This document shows, piece after piece, positions 45,250 through 53,559 of a stretch of DNA of 64,000 nt. A program made the translations under genes and the position numbers. The notes under the pieces were generated by a model. It was not told where the DNA came from. It did not search any database and worked only from the letters and a program-made list of their open reading frames with translations. Origin of the DNA: Prorocentrum cordatum (lineage: Eukaryota > Sar > Dinophyceae > Prorocentrales > Prorocentraceae); NCBI GenBank assembly GCA_963575745.1, contig CAUYUJ010022085.1, positions 1-64,000 of the forward strand, read 5' to 3'. Positions within the stretch are counted from its first letter, which is position 1, and the number at the start of each line of letters is the position of its first letter.

Positions 45250-45821
45250 TTGCCAAACACCTTTTCAACACGTTGTACGTAATCATCTACGTTTTTCTCT
45301 AAGTCTGTCATATTAATGTCGTCGACGTGTTTTGCCGTTAACAGATCCTGGCTGAATTCGAACTCAGGATCGTAACTGGTCGGTGCAAGGCCTATAGCTC
45401 GAGTGGTCGTGCGAAGCTTGAGAAAGAACGCCCCTGGGGCGTCTTTCGCACCGGTCCCTGGCTTCAGGCACCTAAGGCGACGTCGGCTTTCATCATGAGA
45501 GGATAAGCCGGGAAGGGTGCGAAGCACCTGGGCACTTCCTGGTGGAAGCGCGAAGCAAACCATGCGAGTTTCCTCGCCGGTGGCGTGAGCAAGTTCCTCA
45601 TATGTTAGGCCTTTGAGGAACGCTTTGTCAATGTCCATCGATGCTAAGATCCAGTCTGGATGACACGCCGCTTCACTTGCCAGAAGCCTCTGGGACTGTC
45701 GGCGAGCAATTCCCGAGAAGGTTTCCACATCGAAAGCTTCCATGTCCATAAATCCACGGAGGACAAGTCTGAGACGGATTGTTGTTTCACATTCTCGGTG
45801 CCCACCTTCACAAATTTCCAC
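45183..45821 (-). CDS. Retrotransposon reverse transcriptase, palm domain (RVT_2, copia type)
   Basis: Residues 16-45 read 'RLRLVLRGF' and 'DVETFSGIARRQSQR', the copia RT start. Motif A is 'SMDIDKAFLKG' (D63 and D65). The YxDD box is 'HVDD' at residues 165-168, with the catalytic aspartates kept but Tyr replaced by His. It synthesises element cDNA. The upstream part is in another frame (45644-46738), joined through a frameshift near 45790-45830. The Tyr-to-His change is unusual and may lower activity, if it is real. Confidence 0.88.
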   Translation of the reverse strand: MEICEGGHRECETTIRLRLVLRGFMDMEAFDVETFSGIARRQSQRLLASEAACHPDWILASMDIDKAFLKGLTYEELAHATGEETRMVCFALPPGSAQVLRTLPGLSSHDESRRRLRCLKPGTGAKDAPGAFFLKLRTTTRAIGLAPTSYDPEFEFSQDLLTAKHVDDINMTDLEKNVDDYVQRVEKVFGKCKLNTLTLTVPSATRKTNKGV

Positions 45822-46738
45822 TTGTATACGTATCTTGACGTCATAATGTTGGAAGCTTTTGATAAATCGTACATCTCAAAGCATTGGTTGTCGAGCCAGA
45901 TCTTGAGTTCGGTGTATAAGCCTTCACTGCCCTTTCTGGGATGTGCTGCTATGTCGGATTTGGTGAGTAGGTCATCTTCCTTAACTACTACAGCACGTTT
46001 AGCAGCCGATGATACGTACACTCTCATCGTTGCGACCATACTTGGTTCGAGCTGTGCAAGTTGGGCCTGATCCAGTACGACCTTTGCCACTTCTGGCGCA
46101 AAGCACAATACGGCGCATGGGCCATATTCGTCACTGTCAAAAGAGCAATCCTCGTCAGATGTGGTCGAGCATAACGAGACAAAGCAGAGCTCTTGTTGTT
46201 CAGGCTCGTCGCCGAGCGTCTCCGATACAAAAGTCTCTTCCTCGTCCACTGATGCTGAGACCAAGACACATTGGTCGGGCAGCATAGTTGTTGGGACGCG
46301 GTAGAGACTCTCGTCGGTCACCGTCATGGGATGAAGGTCCATACGCAGCTCATCATACCATTCCTCCATCAGCATGGCCTCGATGTCGCGTTCCTCGTCT
46401 TCCTCGTAGATTGTGGACAGGCGACCTTCACTTGGTGATGAAGCACCTGGGGTGTCTGCAGCAGGCCTGTCTCCAGGCTGGTCAGGTCTTTCAGACGTTG
46501 TGTCCAAGTGTTGATATTTGACCAGGTCGACGTGGAATCCTAGGGAAGGAGCTTCTGACGTCAGGCACTGGATGAGTCTGGAGCGAGTGCTACCAGTGAT
46601 TTGGGAGATGTCCAAGCCGGTGCCTACACACTCGTAATAGTGGAAGGCTGGGTTGACATCGTTGTCGTAGTGGATCAGTGTAGACCCTGTGGCGTACTTG
46701 ACTGAAGCCAGGTTGAGCACGCTCTTGGCCAACCTCAC
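45644..46738 (-). CDS. Retrotransposon polyprotein, acidic linker and RT N-terminus
   Basis: The first 250 residues are acidic and low in conserved motifs (runs such as 'EEDEERDIEAM'). Around residue 255-310 it becomes the RT fingers: 'DLLTKSDIAAHPRKGSEG', then 'TSRYVYKWKFVKV', which matches the 'sRWVyk.K' start of RVT_2. After that the correct frame moves to 45183-45821. The last 50 residues here are out-of-frame translation. Three GNRA hairpins overlap this region and its start. Confidence 0.7.
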   Translation of the reverse strand: MRLAKSVLNLASVKYATGSTLIHYDNDVNPAFHYYECVGTGLDISQITGSTRSRLIQCLTSEAPSLGFHVDLVKYQHLDTTSERPDQPGDRPAADTPGASSPSEGRLSTIYEEDEERDIEAMLMEEWYDELRMDLHPMTVTDESLYRVPTTMLPDQCVLVSASVDEEETFVSETLGDEPEQQELCFVSLCSTTSDEDCSFDSDEYGPCAVLCFAPEVAKVVLDQAQLAQLEPSMVATMRVYVSSAAKRAVVVKEDDLLTKSDIAAHPRKGSEGLYTELKIWLDNQCFEMYDLSKASNIMTSRYVYKWKFVKVGTENVKQQSVSDLSSVDLWTWKLSMWKPSRELLADSPRGFWQVKRRVIQTGS

Positions 46739-46751
46739 AGCTACTACGCGC

Positions 46752-46964
46752 TCAACTCTGAAATAGTTTTCGCACGAGATACTGTAGTGCCAGGTGTACG
46801 CGCGGGTGAAACTTGCTGTCGTCGGAGAGGTTGAGGTTTCCCTTGTAGTCTAGGATATAGCCGAACACTTTGGCAGGTTTCCCTGCACCGAGGTGCGCCA
46901 CGTACGTCAGGACGGTCTGCATGGCCATGTTATCCATGCCAAGAGTTCCCTGGTGAGAAGGCAT
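46752..46964 (-). other. Polyprotein linker between integrase and RT
   Basis: An open frame of 70 residues with 'HLGAGKPAKVFGYILDYKGN', probably continuous with the RT N-terminal region through a shift. It has no recognised domain. The 'GAGKPAK' stretch is encoded by a GNRA hairpin at 46873-46886. Confidence 0.45.
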
Positions 46965-46969
46965 TCAAT

Positions 46970-48634
46970 CTATAGCGCGTGGCGAGCATCGGGGTGCATT
47001 ACAATCACCTCACGCGATCCTGCCTCGACGACTACGTGCCCACGTTCGGGCACGTTACGGATCACAGGGAACGGGCCGTTCCAGCCTCCATGGAAGTCCT
47101 TAGTGGCCGTGGGTCGGTGATAGTCGACCAGGTCCCCAGCAAAGTATAGGCGAGCACCATCCGGCGCCGTCTTGGCCCTGAGGGCACGGTTCGTCTTCGC
47201 GACCGCCGTGGCTTGAGTTATTGCTTCCAGGCTAACTTCCCCCACGCGACGCTCGCGTTCGTGGCCCGACGTCTCGGGGCCCTTGGGAAAGTCAAGGGTG
47301 TCGAGGTCAGGAAGGAAAGAGGGTTGTCGCCCAGTGCGCGCTTGGCACGGCGATACTCTGTTGTAGAACGTGAAAGCGTTAGTGACGAAGATGCCTTCGG
47401 ATAGTACTCTGGTAAATACAATGGGGATGTTGTGTCTGTTCAGCTCTTCCTCAATCATATGGAGAGTGCCTCTGAGGATGCCGTTACGCGACTCAATCGA
47501 GGTCGCGTGTTGGCCAGGCGCTCGGACACGCAGTGTTGCACCCTGATTCGCCATCATGGCCTTGGCAGTTTCGTTGTTGAGGGCGCCTTCTCCGTCCGAA
47601 TACAATACTTTGAAGGGTCCATGATAGGCGACCCAGCAGTAGTGGTAGGCGTTGAGTATAGTCTCACGCTCTTTGTCACGGACTTCTTGGCCTGCTGCCA
47701 GGCGAATACATCGGTCCATAATATGGAATATGCTCCGTTTCTTGTAAAACATGAGATCTACTTCGCCTTCGTCAAGCCAAGTTCCAGGGAGGCTCACTGA
47801 AGGTAACGTGGAGTTACCTGGGCGCTCCCAAGCTCTACATTCCCGACAAGTGTCGCAGACTTCTTTACTCATATTTAGTCGAACATTATCCAAACCCACC
47901 TCTTCTAGGACCAGCCTCATCTTGGGTTCCTTCGCACGATACCACCGTAGGTGCAGTTTGCGGAGTTCCTTCTTGACTACATGAGGCTCATAACTACGGA
48001 GGTTTTGCAGACTGCGTTGGATATCAAACCTCGTCCAGGCAGGCAGTCGTGGGGCCCCCGAGCCGGTCGAGGCAAGAGGGTTCCTCGTGGCTCTCCGCAG
48101 TCGGTCTCCTTCGTCAACTGCACCTGGTGGTGAAGGTACACCTTGTAAGCGGCCACGGCGGGCCGCTACCTGCGGCGTTTCGCTCGAAGACGCGGAAGGC
48201 GTGTTTCCGCTCGAAGACGCGGAAGGCGCGTTTCCACGCTCGGGCGCGTCTCGCAGTATATCATACCTGCTCGCACCTGATGTGGGATCGGTATTCCCAG
48301 GTGCGCGTGGTCGCGGTGGCCTGGCGCGGGCGCCCTGACGGCCACCCGATTCCGAGGCTTGACCCTCACCCGGCCTGGGCAAGGGATTCCACCAAACTGG
48401 CACAGTGCGCCCCTCTGGGTCATGGTCATCTGGGAGTTTGAACGGCTCGGCAAAGCGGCATTTGCCGGGCTCGGTGTCGAGGTGGTTCTTAACACCCTTG
48501 CTTCTCGTGAGGCCCCTCTGGCATGCAGGACATGGCCAATATACAGAGATGGTGTCGTGAAATGTAAACAGTGTGTAGGATCCCTGTTGTGGCCAGGGCT
48601 GTCCTTCCAGACGTTGTCGATGCATGCTGGGCAC
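46970..48634 (-). CDS. Retrotransposon integrase with CPAC zinc motif and GPF tail
   Basis: A 554-residue frame that would insert the cDNA into the genome. Residues 35-59 hold a Cys/His cluster ('CPACQRG', H51, C59). A Pro/Ser-rich linker follows to about 195. The N-terminal zinc domain shows H218, H228, C260 and C263 ('VCDTCREC'). The catalytic core has D293 in 'GEVDLMFY', D347 in 'YSDGEG' and E381 in 'SIESRNG', so the second D and the E are 33 residues apart, close to D35E. The C-terminus has 'GGWNGPFPVIRNVPERG' (516-532), a GPY/F-like module. The frame is intact across all catalytic residues. Confidence 0.92.
   Translation of the reverse strand: MPSMHRQRLEGQPWPQQGSYTLFTFHDTISVYWPCPACQRGLTRSKGVKNHLDTEPGKCRFAEPFKLPDDHDPEGRTVPVWWNPLPRPGEGQASESGGRQGARARPPRPRAPGNTDPTSGASRYDILRDAPERGNAPSASSSGNTPSASSSETPQVAARRGRLQGVPSPPGAVDEGDRLRRATRNPLASTGSGAPRLPAWTRFDIQRSLQNLRSYEPHVVKKELRKLHLRWYRAKEPKMRLVLEEVGLDNVRLNMSKEVCDTCRECRAWERPGNSTLPSVSLPGTWLDEGEVDLMFYKKRSIFHIMDRCIRLAAGQEVRDKERETILNAYHYCWVAYHGPFKVLYSDGEGALNNETAKAMMANQGATLRVRAPGQHATSIESRNGILRGTLHMIEEELNRHNIPIVFTRVLSEGIFVTNAFTFYNRVSPCQARTGRQPSFLPDLDTLDFPKGPETSGHERERRVGEVSLEAITQATAVAKTNRALRAKTAPDGARLYFAGDLVDYHRPTATKDFHGGWNGPFPVIRNVPERGHVVVEAGSREVIVMHPDARHAL
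48148..48167 (-). repeat. Hairpin, 7-bp stem
   Basis: 'agcggcc', a 6-nt loop, then 'ggccgct'. It lies in the Pro/Ser linker of the integrase frame, next to a direct repeat of 'cgctcgaagacgcggaaggc' at 48181-48230. The loop is not GNRA. Confidence 0.5.
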
Positions 48635-49137
48635 GCGGTCACTTCTGGGATGACACGTGCACCAAGGCGTTTCATACCTTCTCCCGGTTCAGCTTGATCG
48701 GGGAGGTCGGCAGGATAAGCCTGAGCGGTTCGTGCAGGCGCGTCTCCGCGCGCGTTGTCAATGGCTTTCGCCGGGTAGACGGCTTCCTCAAAGGCAGACT
48801 GCAATCGTCGAGTATACTGCTGTGCTAGTGAAAGCTCCTTGCTGCACGGCCGTGCATGTACGTGTTGGCCGTTGCACTTGAGCCGCTCAAAGGGTTTAAG
48901 AATTGCCTCGTCATTGCTGGTGATATCCGTCGGCTTCTTGATATAGTCGCCAGCCGTATCCTTGAGTCCCGTCGCACATTGGTCGACGCGTGCAGTTGTG
49001 ATGTGGGATCGGTCGGCAAGTTCTTTGCATGGGGGGATCTGATCCACCCATGTTCCTGTGGGTTGTTCGCGTATAAACCACCTCCGTGCGTTGTCCTGTG
49101 TTACAGCTATTTTGCCACAGTCGGTTATGTGTGGCAA
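48166..49137 (-). pseudogene. Methyltransferase-like domain, C-terminal half, and first CPAC motif
   Basis: It begins with 'LPHITDCGKIA' context and 'RWFIREQPTGTW' (motif VI-like EQP). It continues 'DQCATGLKDTAGDYIKKPT', 'ITSNDEA' and 'KCNGQHVHA', then 'AQQYTRRLQSAF'. This block is the known companion of 'PxC' and 'GGEG' motifs in dinoflagellate retroelement polyproteins, as I recall them. It resembles the second half of a C5-cytosine methyltransferase fold. A Cys/His cluster 'CPACIDNV...H...C' follows near residue 172. The frame then shifts into the integrase frame, and the last 140 residues are out-of-frame. Confidence 0.6.
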
Positions 49138-49140
49138 GTC

Positions 49141-49368
49141 TTATTTGTGGTGCTGTTTCCAAGTGTTGTAGTTGGCTTGGTAGTTGTAGTAGGATGGCGG
49201 TCCTGTGGTGCGGCAGCTCGGCTGTAGACTGGCGACCCGTACGTAGCATACTGCGAAGTAATGGTCTACAGCTCGCTGCACCGAAGGATCTCCCAGTCGA
49301 CGCACGTGGTCTTGTCTAGATTTCCGCCTGAGGAAAGGCCTCTTGAGAAGGCAAGCTTCGACATGCAA
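49141..49368 (-). pseudogene. Methyltransferase-like domain, motif IV segment
   Basis: In this frame the stretch 'SLQPSCRTTGPPSYYN', then 'NYNTWKQHHK', corresponds to the 'PPC' (motif IV) segment of C5-methyltransferase-like domains in retroelement polyproteins. The first Pro of PPC is replaced ('QPSC'). It bridges the motif I frame (49266-49730) and the EQP frame (48166-49137), implying two frameshifts in this copy. Confidence 0.5.
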
Positions 49369-49730
49369 CCCTCACCTCCACGCAGCTCCAACATGTCCAC
49401 GCAGTTGTTGTTGCCATAGCATACAGTAGCCACTATACTATATACGTCGGCATGTGTGTCGGGCAGAGATGTGGGGAGGGCAAGGACCAGGTCATCTTCC
49501 TCGTCAGAGCTGATCAGCTCGACAGGGACGTCAGTGCTCCAGGTCGCCATAAGGTCCTGTCCGAGTCCTGACAAGTCATCGCCACAATCGTCGTTTCCAT
49601 CTTCAACGTGCTTTTTGATGCAGCGAGGCTTGATGCCTGCTTCCTTTTCGGCTTTAAGTCTTCCCTTCTGTATGATACGCGATTCCGTGGGTAGAACTTG
49701 CTCGTCGTGTTCACCGGTCTGCGCGCCCAT
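49266..49730 (-). CDS. Pol linker and methyltransferase-like motif I
   Basis: A 154-residue frame with an acidic middle ('ISSDEEDDLVLA'). It ends in 'VDMLELRGGEGCMSKLAFSR', then 'GLSSGGNLDKTTCVDWEI', a Rossmann motif I-like 'ELxGGEG' and a following acidic strand end. It would bind S-adenosylmethionine if the fold is a functional methyltransferase, which is an inference. It continues in other frames downstream. Confidence 0.55.
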   Translation of the reverse strand: MGAQTGEHDEQVLPTESRIIQKGRLKAEKEAGIKPRCIKKHVEDGNDDCGDDLSGLGQDLMATWSTDVPVELISSDEEDDLVLALPTSLPDTHADVYSIVATVCYGNNNCVDMLELRGGEGCMSKLAFSRGLSSGGNLDKTTCVDWEILRCSEL

Positions 49731-50038
49731 CGTCGTTGATGAGTGGGTACCTGCAACAATCGCCAGAGTCGGGAGGGGGGAGGACAGTCATCTATGATGG
49801 CGCGTCTAGGTTTCTGTGGTGATTGAGCAGGCTCGTTACCGAGCATGACCGGTTCCTCGGGCGGCCAGTACAAGCGTGTACTGATGTTAGCAACCCCTTC
49901 GGGTACTGGCGCATGCCAATCATATCCCGTCGGTTGATCGGCTACTGCGATATCCGGAATAACTGTGTTAGTATCCAGGTTGATCGTCACACGTCGGCTA
50001 ACATCAGACCATTTTGGTCCACCTTTGTTGGTCGTCAC
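49514..50038 (-). CDS. Retrotransposon Pol linker of unknown function
   Basis: Opens with 'TTNKGGPKWSDVSRRVTI' and contains 'YDWHAPVPEGVANI' and 'VMLGNEPAQ'. The latter is encoded by the GNRA hairpin at 49831-49844. The first 95 residues look like genuine coding sequence; beyond about 49750 the frame at 49266-49730 takes over. No domain family is recognised. Confidence 0.5.
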   Translation of the reverse strand: MTTNKGGPKWSDVSRRVTINLDTNTVIPDIAVADQPTGYDWHAPVPEGVANISTRLYWPPEEPVMLGNEPAQSPQKPRRAIIDDCPPPSRLWRLLQVPTHQRRWARRPVNTTSKFYPRNRVSYRREDLKPKRKQASSLAASKSTLKMETTIVAMTCQDSDRTLWRPGALTSLSS

Positions 50039-50051
50039 ATAGTGATGTATA

Positions 50052-50357
50052 TTACGGTCCGTACGTGTGTATGTGCTTTAAGTACACCGACGCGTTTCCG
50101 TGCATAATGTTTCCCTTCCCCAGGATCCGATCATTAAGGTGGCGAATGAGCGTGATGCGTGTCTGTGCTTTCCATTCGGCATGTCCTACCGTTTGGCCGT
50201 ACCAATCCAAAACATGTTGTGGCATCGTCTGTTTGCACGCACATGCCCATAACTTGGAGCGAATCGGTATTGATGTGGCTACCTGCATATATGTACCCCT
50301 TGGCGTGTTATCCTGCATATTGAACCTAAAGACGAAATGACACAACCGTATCCGCAC
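50052..50357 (-). CDS. Retrotransposon Pol linker, upstream piece
   Basis: A 101-residue basic, Trp/His-containing frame ('QHVLDWYGQTVGHAEWKAQT', 'NASVYLKHIHTYGP') leading into 49514-50038 after a stop and shift. It lacks a recognised domain. The region 50358-50769 between it and the protease frame holds only one hairpin copy and no clear coding. Confidence 0.4.
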   Translation of the reverse strand: MRIRLCHFVFRFNMQDNTPRGTYMQVATSIPIRSKLWACACKQTMPQHVLDWYGQTVGHAEWKAQTRITLIRHLNDRILGKGNIMHGNASVYLKHIHTYGP

Positions 50358-50769
50358 TACAGCCAGCTTAAGATCTTCTAGAGTGTCACATACTGGAGAT
50401 AACTTCCAAACGTATCCCGGGGTCTAAACACTATAATCACCATACGGAGCTTCCGTGCTTTCGTCAGAAGGTTCTGAATGCGTGACCAGTGTGGGGCTAT
50501 TTTTTCCTGGGGTCCTCACGTACCAGTCCCCTGGAGTACTGACCCAGATTAGAGCGTAGTCCCCGCGAATTACCGCCCCAAATACTCTGTGCCCACAGCT
50601 GTCATGAGCTCGTTGTGGGACCTCGGGCGCGGAGGTCAGCGCAAGCTTCTCTCGTATCTTCGATGACGAAAGCTCTCTTTTTATGGCAGGTTGCCCCGCT
50701 GTCCTTGTTACCCCCTGGCCTCTCGGCTAGCGTGCAAGGCGACGCGGGGATAGCGTCGCCCTGCCCTCT

Positions 50770-52377
50770 TCACGATGAGGAAGAGGCGCTTGTCGCGCTC
50801 GCCAGCATCTGAGCTTCTCGCAGATGCTGAAGCTCTGCACGGCAGCGCGCGGTAGCCTCAGAGGCGGATTGCTCCGCAAACGCGGCCAGCATAGCCGGGT
50901 TGTCCATTAGCTGCTTCAGGATGCCCTTCGACCTCGCGTCGTTGACCGTCTGCAGCTCGCGATGCGAGTACCCCATCACTATCTTCCTGCGTGTCTTCAA
51001 CGCATCCAGCGGTACAACACCTCCGCCATGCTGGGCCACTGCCCTGGCTACGAAGCAATCGAACGTCTCCAGATCGTCGACGCTGCCGCCTCTCATCGTC
51101 GTCTCGGCGAGGACTGCGAGCAAGCCCTGGGGCAGGTCTCCCTGCACCTGTTGGCGCTCTTGTGCGGGAGACGGCTCGCCTGTCAGCACCGTCTGGAACG
51201 ACGTCGTACTCGTACTTGAGGCGGGTTGCCCCGCGGCCCCAAATCGATCGCACCTGATTGACAGATGGCCTGATGGCAGCTTGGTTGCAGGCATGATCTT
51301 GGAGCCCTCGGGGAGTTCCATCTTGACCTGCCCCTTCCCAAGGAAGATCAGCTTCTCCTGGCCTCGCTCAAGCACAATAATAGCGCGCTTGCTTTGCATG
51401 CTGTCGAGGCCCAGGATAGCCGGCAGGTCCTTGCCGCAACCCGACACGATCTTGGTCTTGTACGAGTCGATCTGGGTCGAGCCCTGGTACTCGCAGGCAA
51501 TGCTGAAGGTGCCCACGGTATCAGATGGGGCCGACCCCTCGCCTACCTCGTTTATGTTCAGCAACGAACGGGGTTCAAACGTACAGGGACGATTATGTGC
51601 CTCAGCAGCCTGAACAAATTTGCGGCTCGTGCTCTCCCCCATTATGTTGATCTTCGAGCCCACATCTATGAGGATCGCGTTGCCGCCGTCCTCGAGGAAT
51701 GTTCTGCTAGGCTGCTTGACGTGCACCGTCTCTGTTGCGCCGTTTCCTACATCTGGCGGGTTTCCCCGCGTCTGGGACGTGACTCCTGGTGGGTTTCCCC
51801 GCAACGCTCTGGCACTCTGCCTTCCTGCGGCCGTTCGTGCCAGATCGATATATTGGAAATATGACACGTCCTGGGCGTTGGTGCCCTGTTCTCCCCGCCA
51901 GTTCACATACTCGTCACGTATGCTGGCGTATTGGTCCTGAGTGGTACGGCGCGTCACCACCAAGTATGATTGCGAAGCAATGTCTTGCAATCCCTCATTC
52001 ATGACGTGATCCCGGTACTGCAACCACTCGTCGAACTTGTTGTTCGTGGCTGAGAGCTCGTCGGCCCGGGCCGCCACTACCGACGTCGCTACTGACGAGT
52101 CTGAGAGTCTGGTTGTCTGCGTCCAGCATGAACGTAGTGTGTGCATTCTCCATCTGGGCTTGGCAATGGCAAACCCGCTGCTGCCGTAGCTGGTCAGGAT
52201 CCAGCGGCAGCTCGGACCCGCCCCCGCCTTGGGGAGACATCGGAGGAGCCACTTGTCCGATCCCAGGCTCGTCGTGAGTTGGAGGGGCCGGCGAAGGTGG
52301 CGCGTTTGGCAGGTTGCCCTGCTGCGGCGCCGGCGTCGGGATGAGCTGGTCGAAGTGCCCCGTCTCCATCGGCGCAC
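50770..52377 (-). CDS. Retropepsin-like protease region of the retrotransposon
   Basis: The catalytic stretch 'NAILIDVGSKINIMG' places D238-V239-G240 at 51658-51666. The usual motif is DTG or DSG, so the middle residue is changed to Val. 'SDTVGTF' and 'LPAILGLDSM' follow at the positions of the flap-side strand and the hydrophobic ILG motif. It would process the polyprotein. Residues 1 to about 95 are out-of-frame; the real upstream frame is 51995-52459, with a shift near 52090. Downstream there is a Gln/Ala-rich tail ('EQSASEATARCRAELQHLRE'). Several GNRA hairpins encode 'RGNPP', 'QGDLP' and 'AGQPAS'. Confidence 0.8.
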   Translation of the reverse strand: MRRWRRGTSTSSSRRRRRSRATCQTRHLRRPLQLTTSLGSDKWLLRCLPKAGAGPSCRWILTSYGSSGFAIAKPRWRMHTLRSCWTQTTRLSDSSVATSVVAARADELSATNNKFDEWLQYRDHVMNEGLQDIASQSYLVVTRRTTQDQYASIRDEYVNWRGEQGTNAQDVSYFQYIDLARTAAGRQSARALRGNPPGVTSQTRGNPPDVGNGATETVHVKQPSRTFLEDGGNAILIDVGSKINIMGESTSRKFVQAAEAHNRPCTFEPRSLLNINEVGEGSAPSDTVGTFSIACEYQGSTQIDSYKTKIVSGCGKDLPAILGLDSMQSKRAIIVLERGQEKLIFLGKGQVKMELPEGSKIMPATKLPSGHLSIRCDRFGAAGQPASSTSTTSFQTVLTGEPSPAQERQQVQGDLPQGLLAVLAETTMRGGSVDDLETFDCFVARAVAQHGGGVVPLDALKTRRKIVMGYSHRELQTVNDARSKGILKQLMDNPAMLAAFAEQSASEATARCRAELQHLREAQMLASATSASSSS

Positions 52378-52459
52378 GCACCTCCTCTGGCGGGTTTCCC
52401 CGCTGCTGGAGCTGTTCCGCCTGCATGTCCAGCATTATGGCCGTCACTGTTTCCACCAT
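51995..52459 (-). CDS. Linker with coiled-coil start between RING and protease
   Basis: It reads 'VETVTAIMLDMQAEQLQQ' (helical, preceded in frame by 'EQAARELRELRSM'), then a Pro/Gly-rich stretch with 'QRGNPPEE' and 'QQGNLPNAPP' (two GNRA hairpins). It then reaches 'MENAHTTFMLDADNQTLRLV'. After that the frame moves to 50770-52377. Confidence 0.55.
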   Translation of the reverse strand: MVETVTAIMLDMQAEQLQQRGNPPEEVRAPMETGHFDQLIPTPAPQQGNLPNAPPSPAPPTHDEPGIGQVAPPMSPQGGGGSELPLDPDQLRQQRVCHCQAQMENAHTTFMLDADNQTLRLVSSDVGSGGPGRRALSHEQQVRRVVAVPGSRHE

Positions 52460-52556
52460 GCTCCTCAGCTCCCGCAGCTCCCTCGCTGCTTGTTCAGGAG
52501 CCTGCGTGACAGGGGCCGGCCCATGGGAATGACGACACTATGATACCTGGTGCCCG

Positions 52557-52712
52557 GCAGATGGCACACACTGGTTGTTGGGGATCACCGTCTCGCTGGT
52601 TTGCGACATGGCCCACCACGCGCGCGTTTCAGCATTCCTCGTGGAATAGATGGTTGCACCTCATGCGGTAGATGTTCTCCCACGGCATGAACTCCTCGAG
52701 ACATACCGCGCA
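52557..52712 (-). pseudogene. RING-H2 zinc finger domain in the retrotransposon polyprotein
   Basis: Translation on the minus strand gives 'EDTCAVCLEEFMPWENIYRM', then 'RCNHLFHEEC', then, after an in-frame TGA (52629-52631), a 20-residue loop ending 'QQPVCAICRAPG'. The spacing C-x2-C-x14-C-x1-H-x2-H-x2-C-x21(with stop)-C-x2-C is the C3H2C3 RING-H2 pattern of ubiquitin E3 ligases. Upstream the frame is open back to 52937. The neighbouring coding frame (52744-53559) must shift into it. Either it is a broken copy or the TGA is a sequencing error. I know of no routine RING finger in copia elements. Confidence 0.8.
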
Positions 52713-52743
52713 GGTGTCCTCCATCCCGGTGTAGACCTCCACG

Positions 52744-53559
52744 TCAACCGCCCTGGGACACACCCGCCGTTGCCGTTCCAAGACGGTCTCGGCGTCCAGG
52801 AAGGCAGCTGGGGGATCCCCAGCGGGTGGCTGAGCCCCAGGCGCTGGGGCAACCGCTGCTGGGGCGGCTGCCAGTGGAGGCTGCGGGCGACGCTGCTGGC
52901 GAATCTCCTCGCGTGGATGAGCCCTTGCCCTTGCCCTTCAGCACCTCAAGGGCTGCTGCGCGTGCTTGATCACGTACGCTCTGCACCGCCTGCCGGCGTC
53001 TGAAACACGCCTGTTGGGTGTGGTGTGCCTGCCTGATGTACTCTGGCACTCCCCTGCTGCCCGAAGATATCGAATGGGCTGTGGGTTGGACAACCACGCC
53101 TGGCATCGTCGGTGCAGGCATAAATGACAGATGAGGGTACATAGACGGATCACTACAACGCGCGTTGGTGAGGCGACGAAATTGGTCCGCTGTTTCACGC
53201 ACAAACCAGTTCGGGACCCTGGAACCGTCTGGATACAGTGGCGGATCCATGGTCGCGGCTGGTGGCCTCTGGCCACGGGCCATGCCCGGATGGGCATTGA
53301 AAGCCGGGATGATGGCTCGTTGCCGAGCAGGGTCGAGCGGGTTCGGACCCTCGGGCCCCCAAGACCAGGCCGGCCTCCACCTCGGACCGCTTGGGTGAGG
53401 CAAGTTGTGGCTCTGCACCTGCTGCACCGCGGCCGCCACCCGCGCGCGGTAATCGTCTGGCACCCTTGTAGGAATGTTATGGTCGATCAGCGGTCGGTGC
53501 TGCAACGGAGTGCCAGGCAGGTCCCCCTGCGAAGTTGATGGCGCGCCTGGTGGCATCAT
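52744..53559 (-). CDS. Pro-rich polyprotein linker between Tpt1-like and RING domains
   Basis: A 271-residue frame rich in Pro, Arg and Ala with 'YPDGSRVPNWFVRETADQFR', 'YPHLSFMPAPTMPGV' and a Lys/Gly tract 'KGKGKG' near residue 212. The C-terminal 50 residues are probably out-of-frame. Two hairpins (53517, 53315) are embedded. The frame is open upstream to about 53660. No domain is recognised. Confidence 0.5.
   Translation of the reverse strand: MMPPGAPSTSQGDLPGTPLQHRPLIDHNIPTRVPDDYRARVAAAVQQVQSHNLPHPSGPRWRPAWSWGPEGPNPLDPARQRAIIPAFNAHPGMARGQRPPAATMDPPLYPDGSRVPNWFVRETADQFRRLTNARCSDPSMYPHLSFMPAPTMPGVVVQPTAHSISSGSRGVPEYIRQAHHTQQACFRRRQAVQSVRDQARAAALEVLKGKGKGSSTRGDSPAASPAASTGSRPSSGCPSAWGSATRWGSPSCLPGRRDRLGTATAGVSQGG
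52807..52850 (-). repeat. Two adjacent short hairpins
   Basis: 'gctgggg' + gat + 'ccccagc' (52807-52823) and 'gccccag' + gcg + 'ctggggc' (52834-52850). Each has a 7-bp perfect stem and a 3-nt loop. They lie just upstream of the RING-H2 domain. Confidence 0.6.

Noticed and set aside
50701-50762. Imperfect hairpins near 50716 and 50738 as further GNRA copies
   Set aside because: One has an A-C mismatch next to the end and the other a 7-nt loop, so they were left out of the count.
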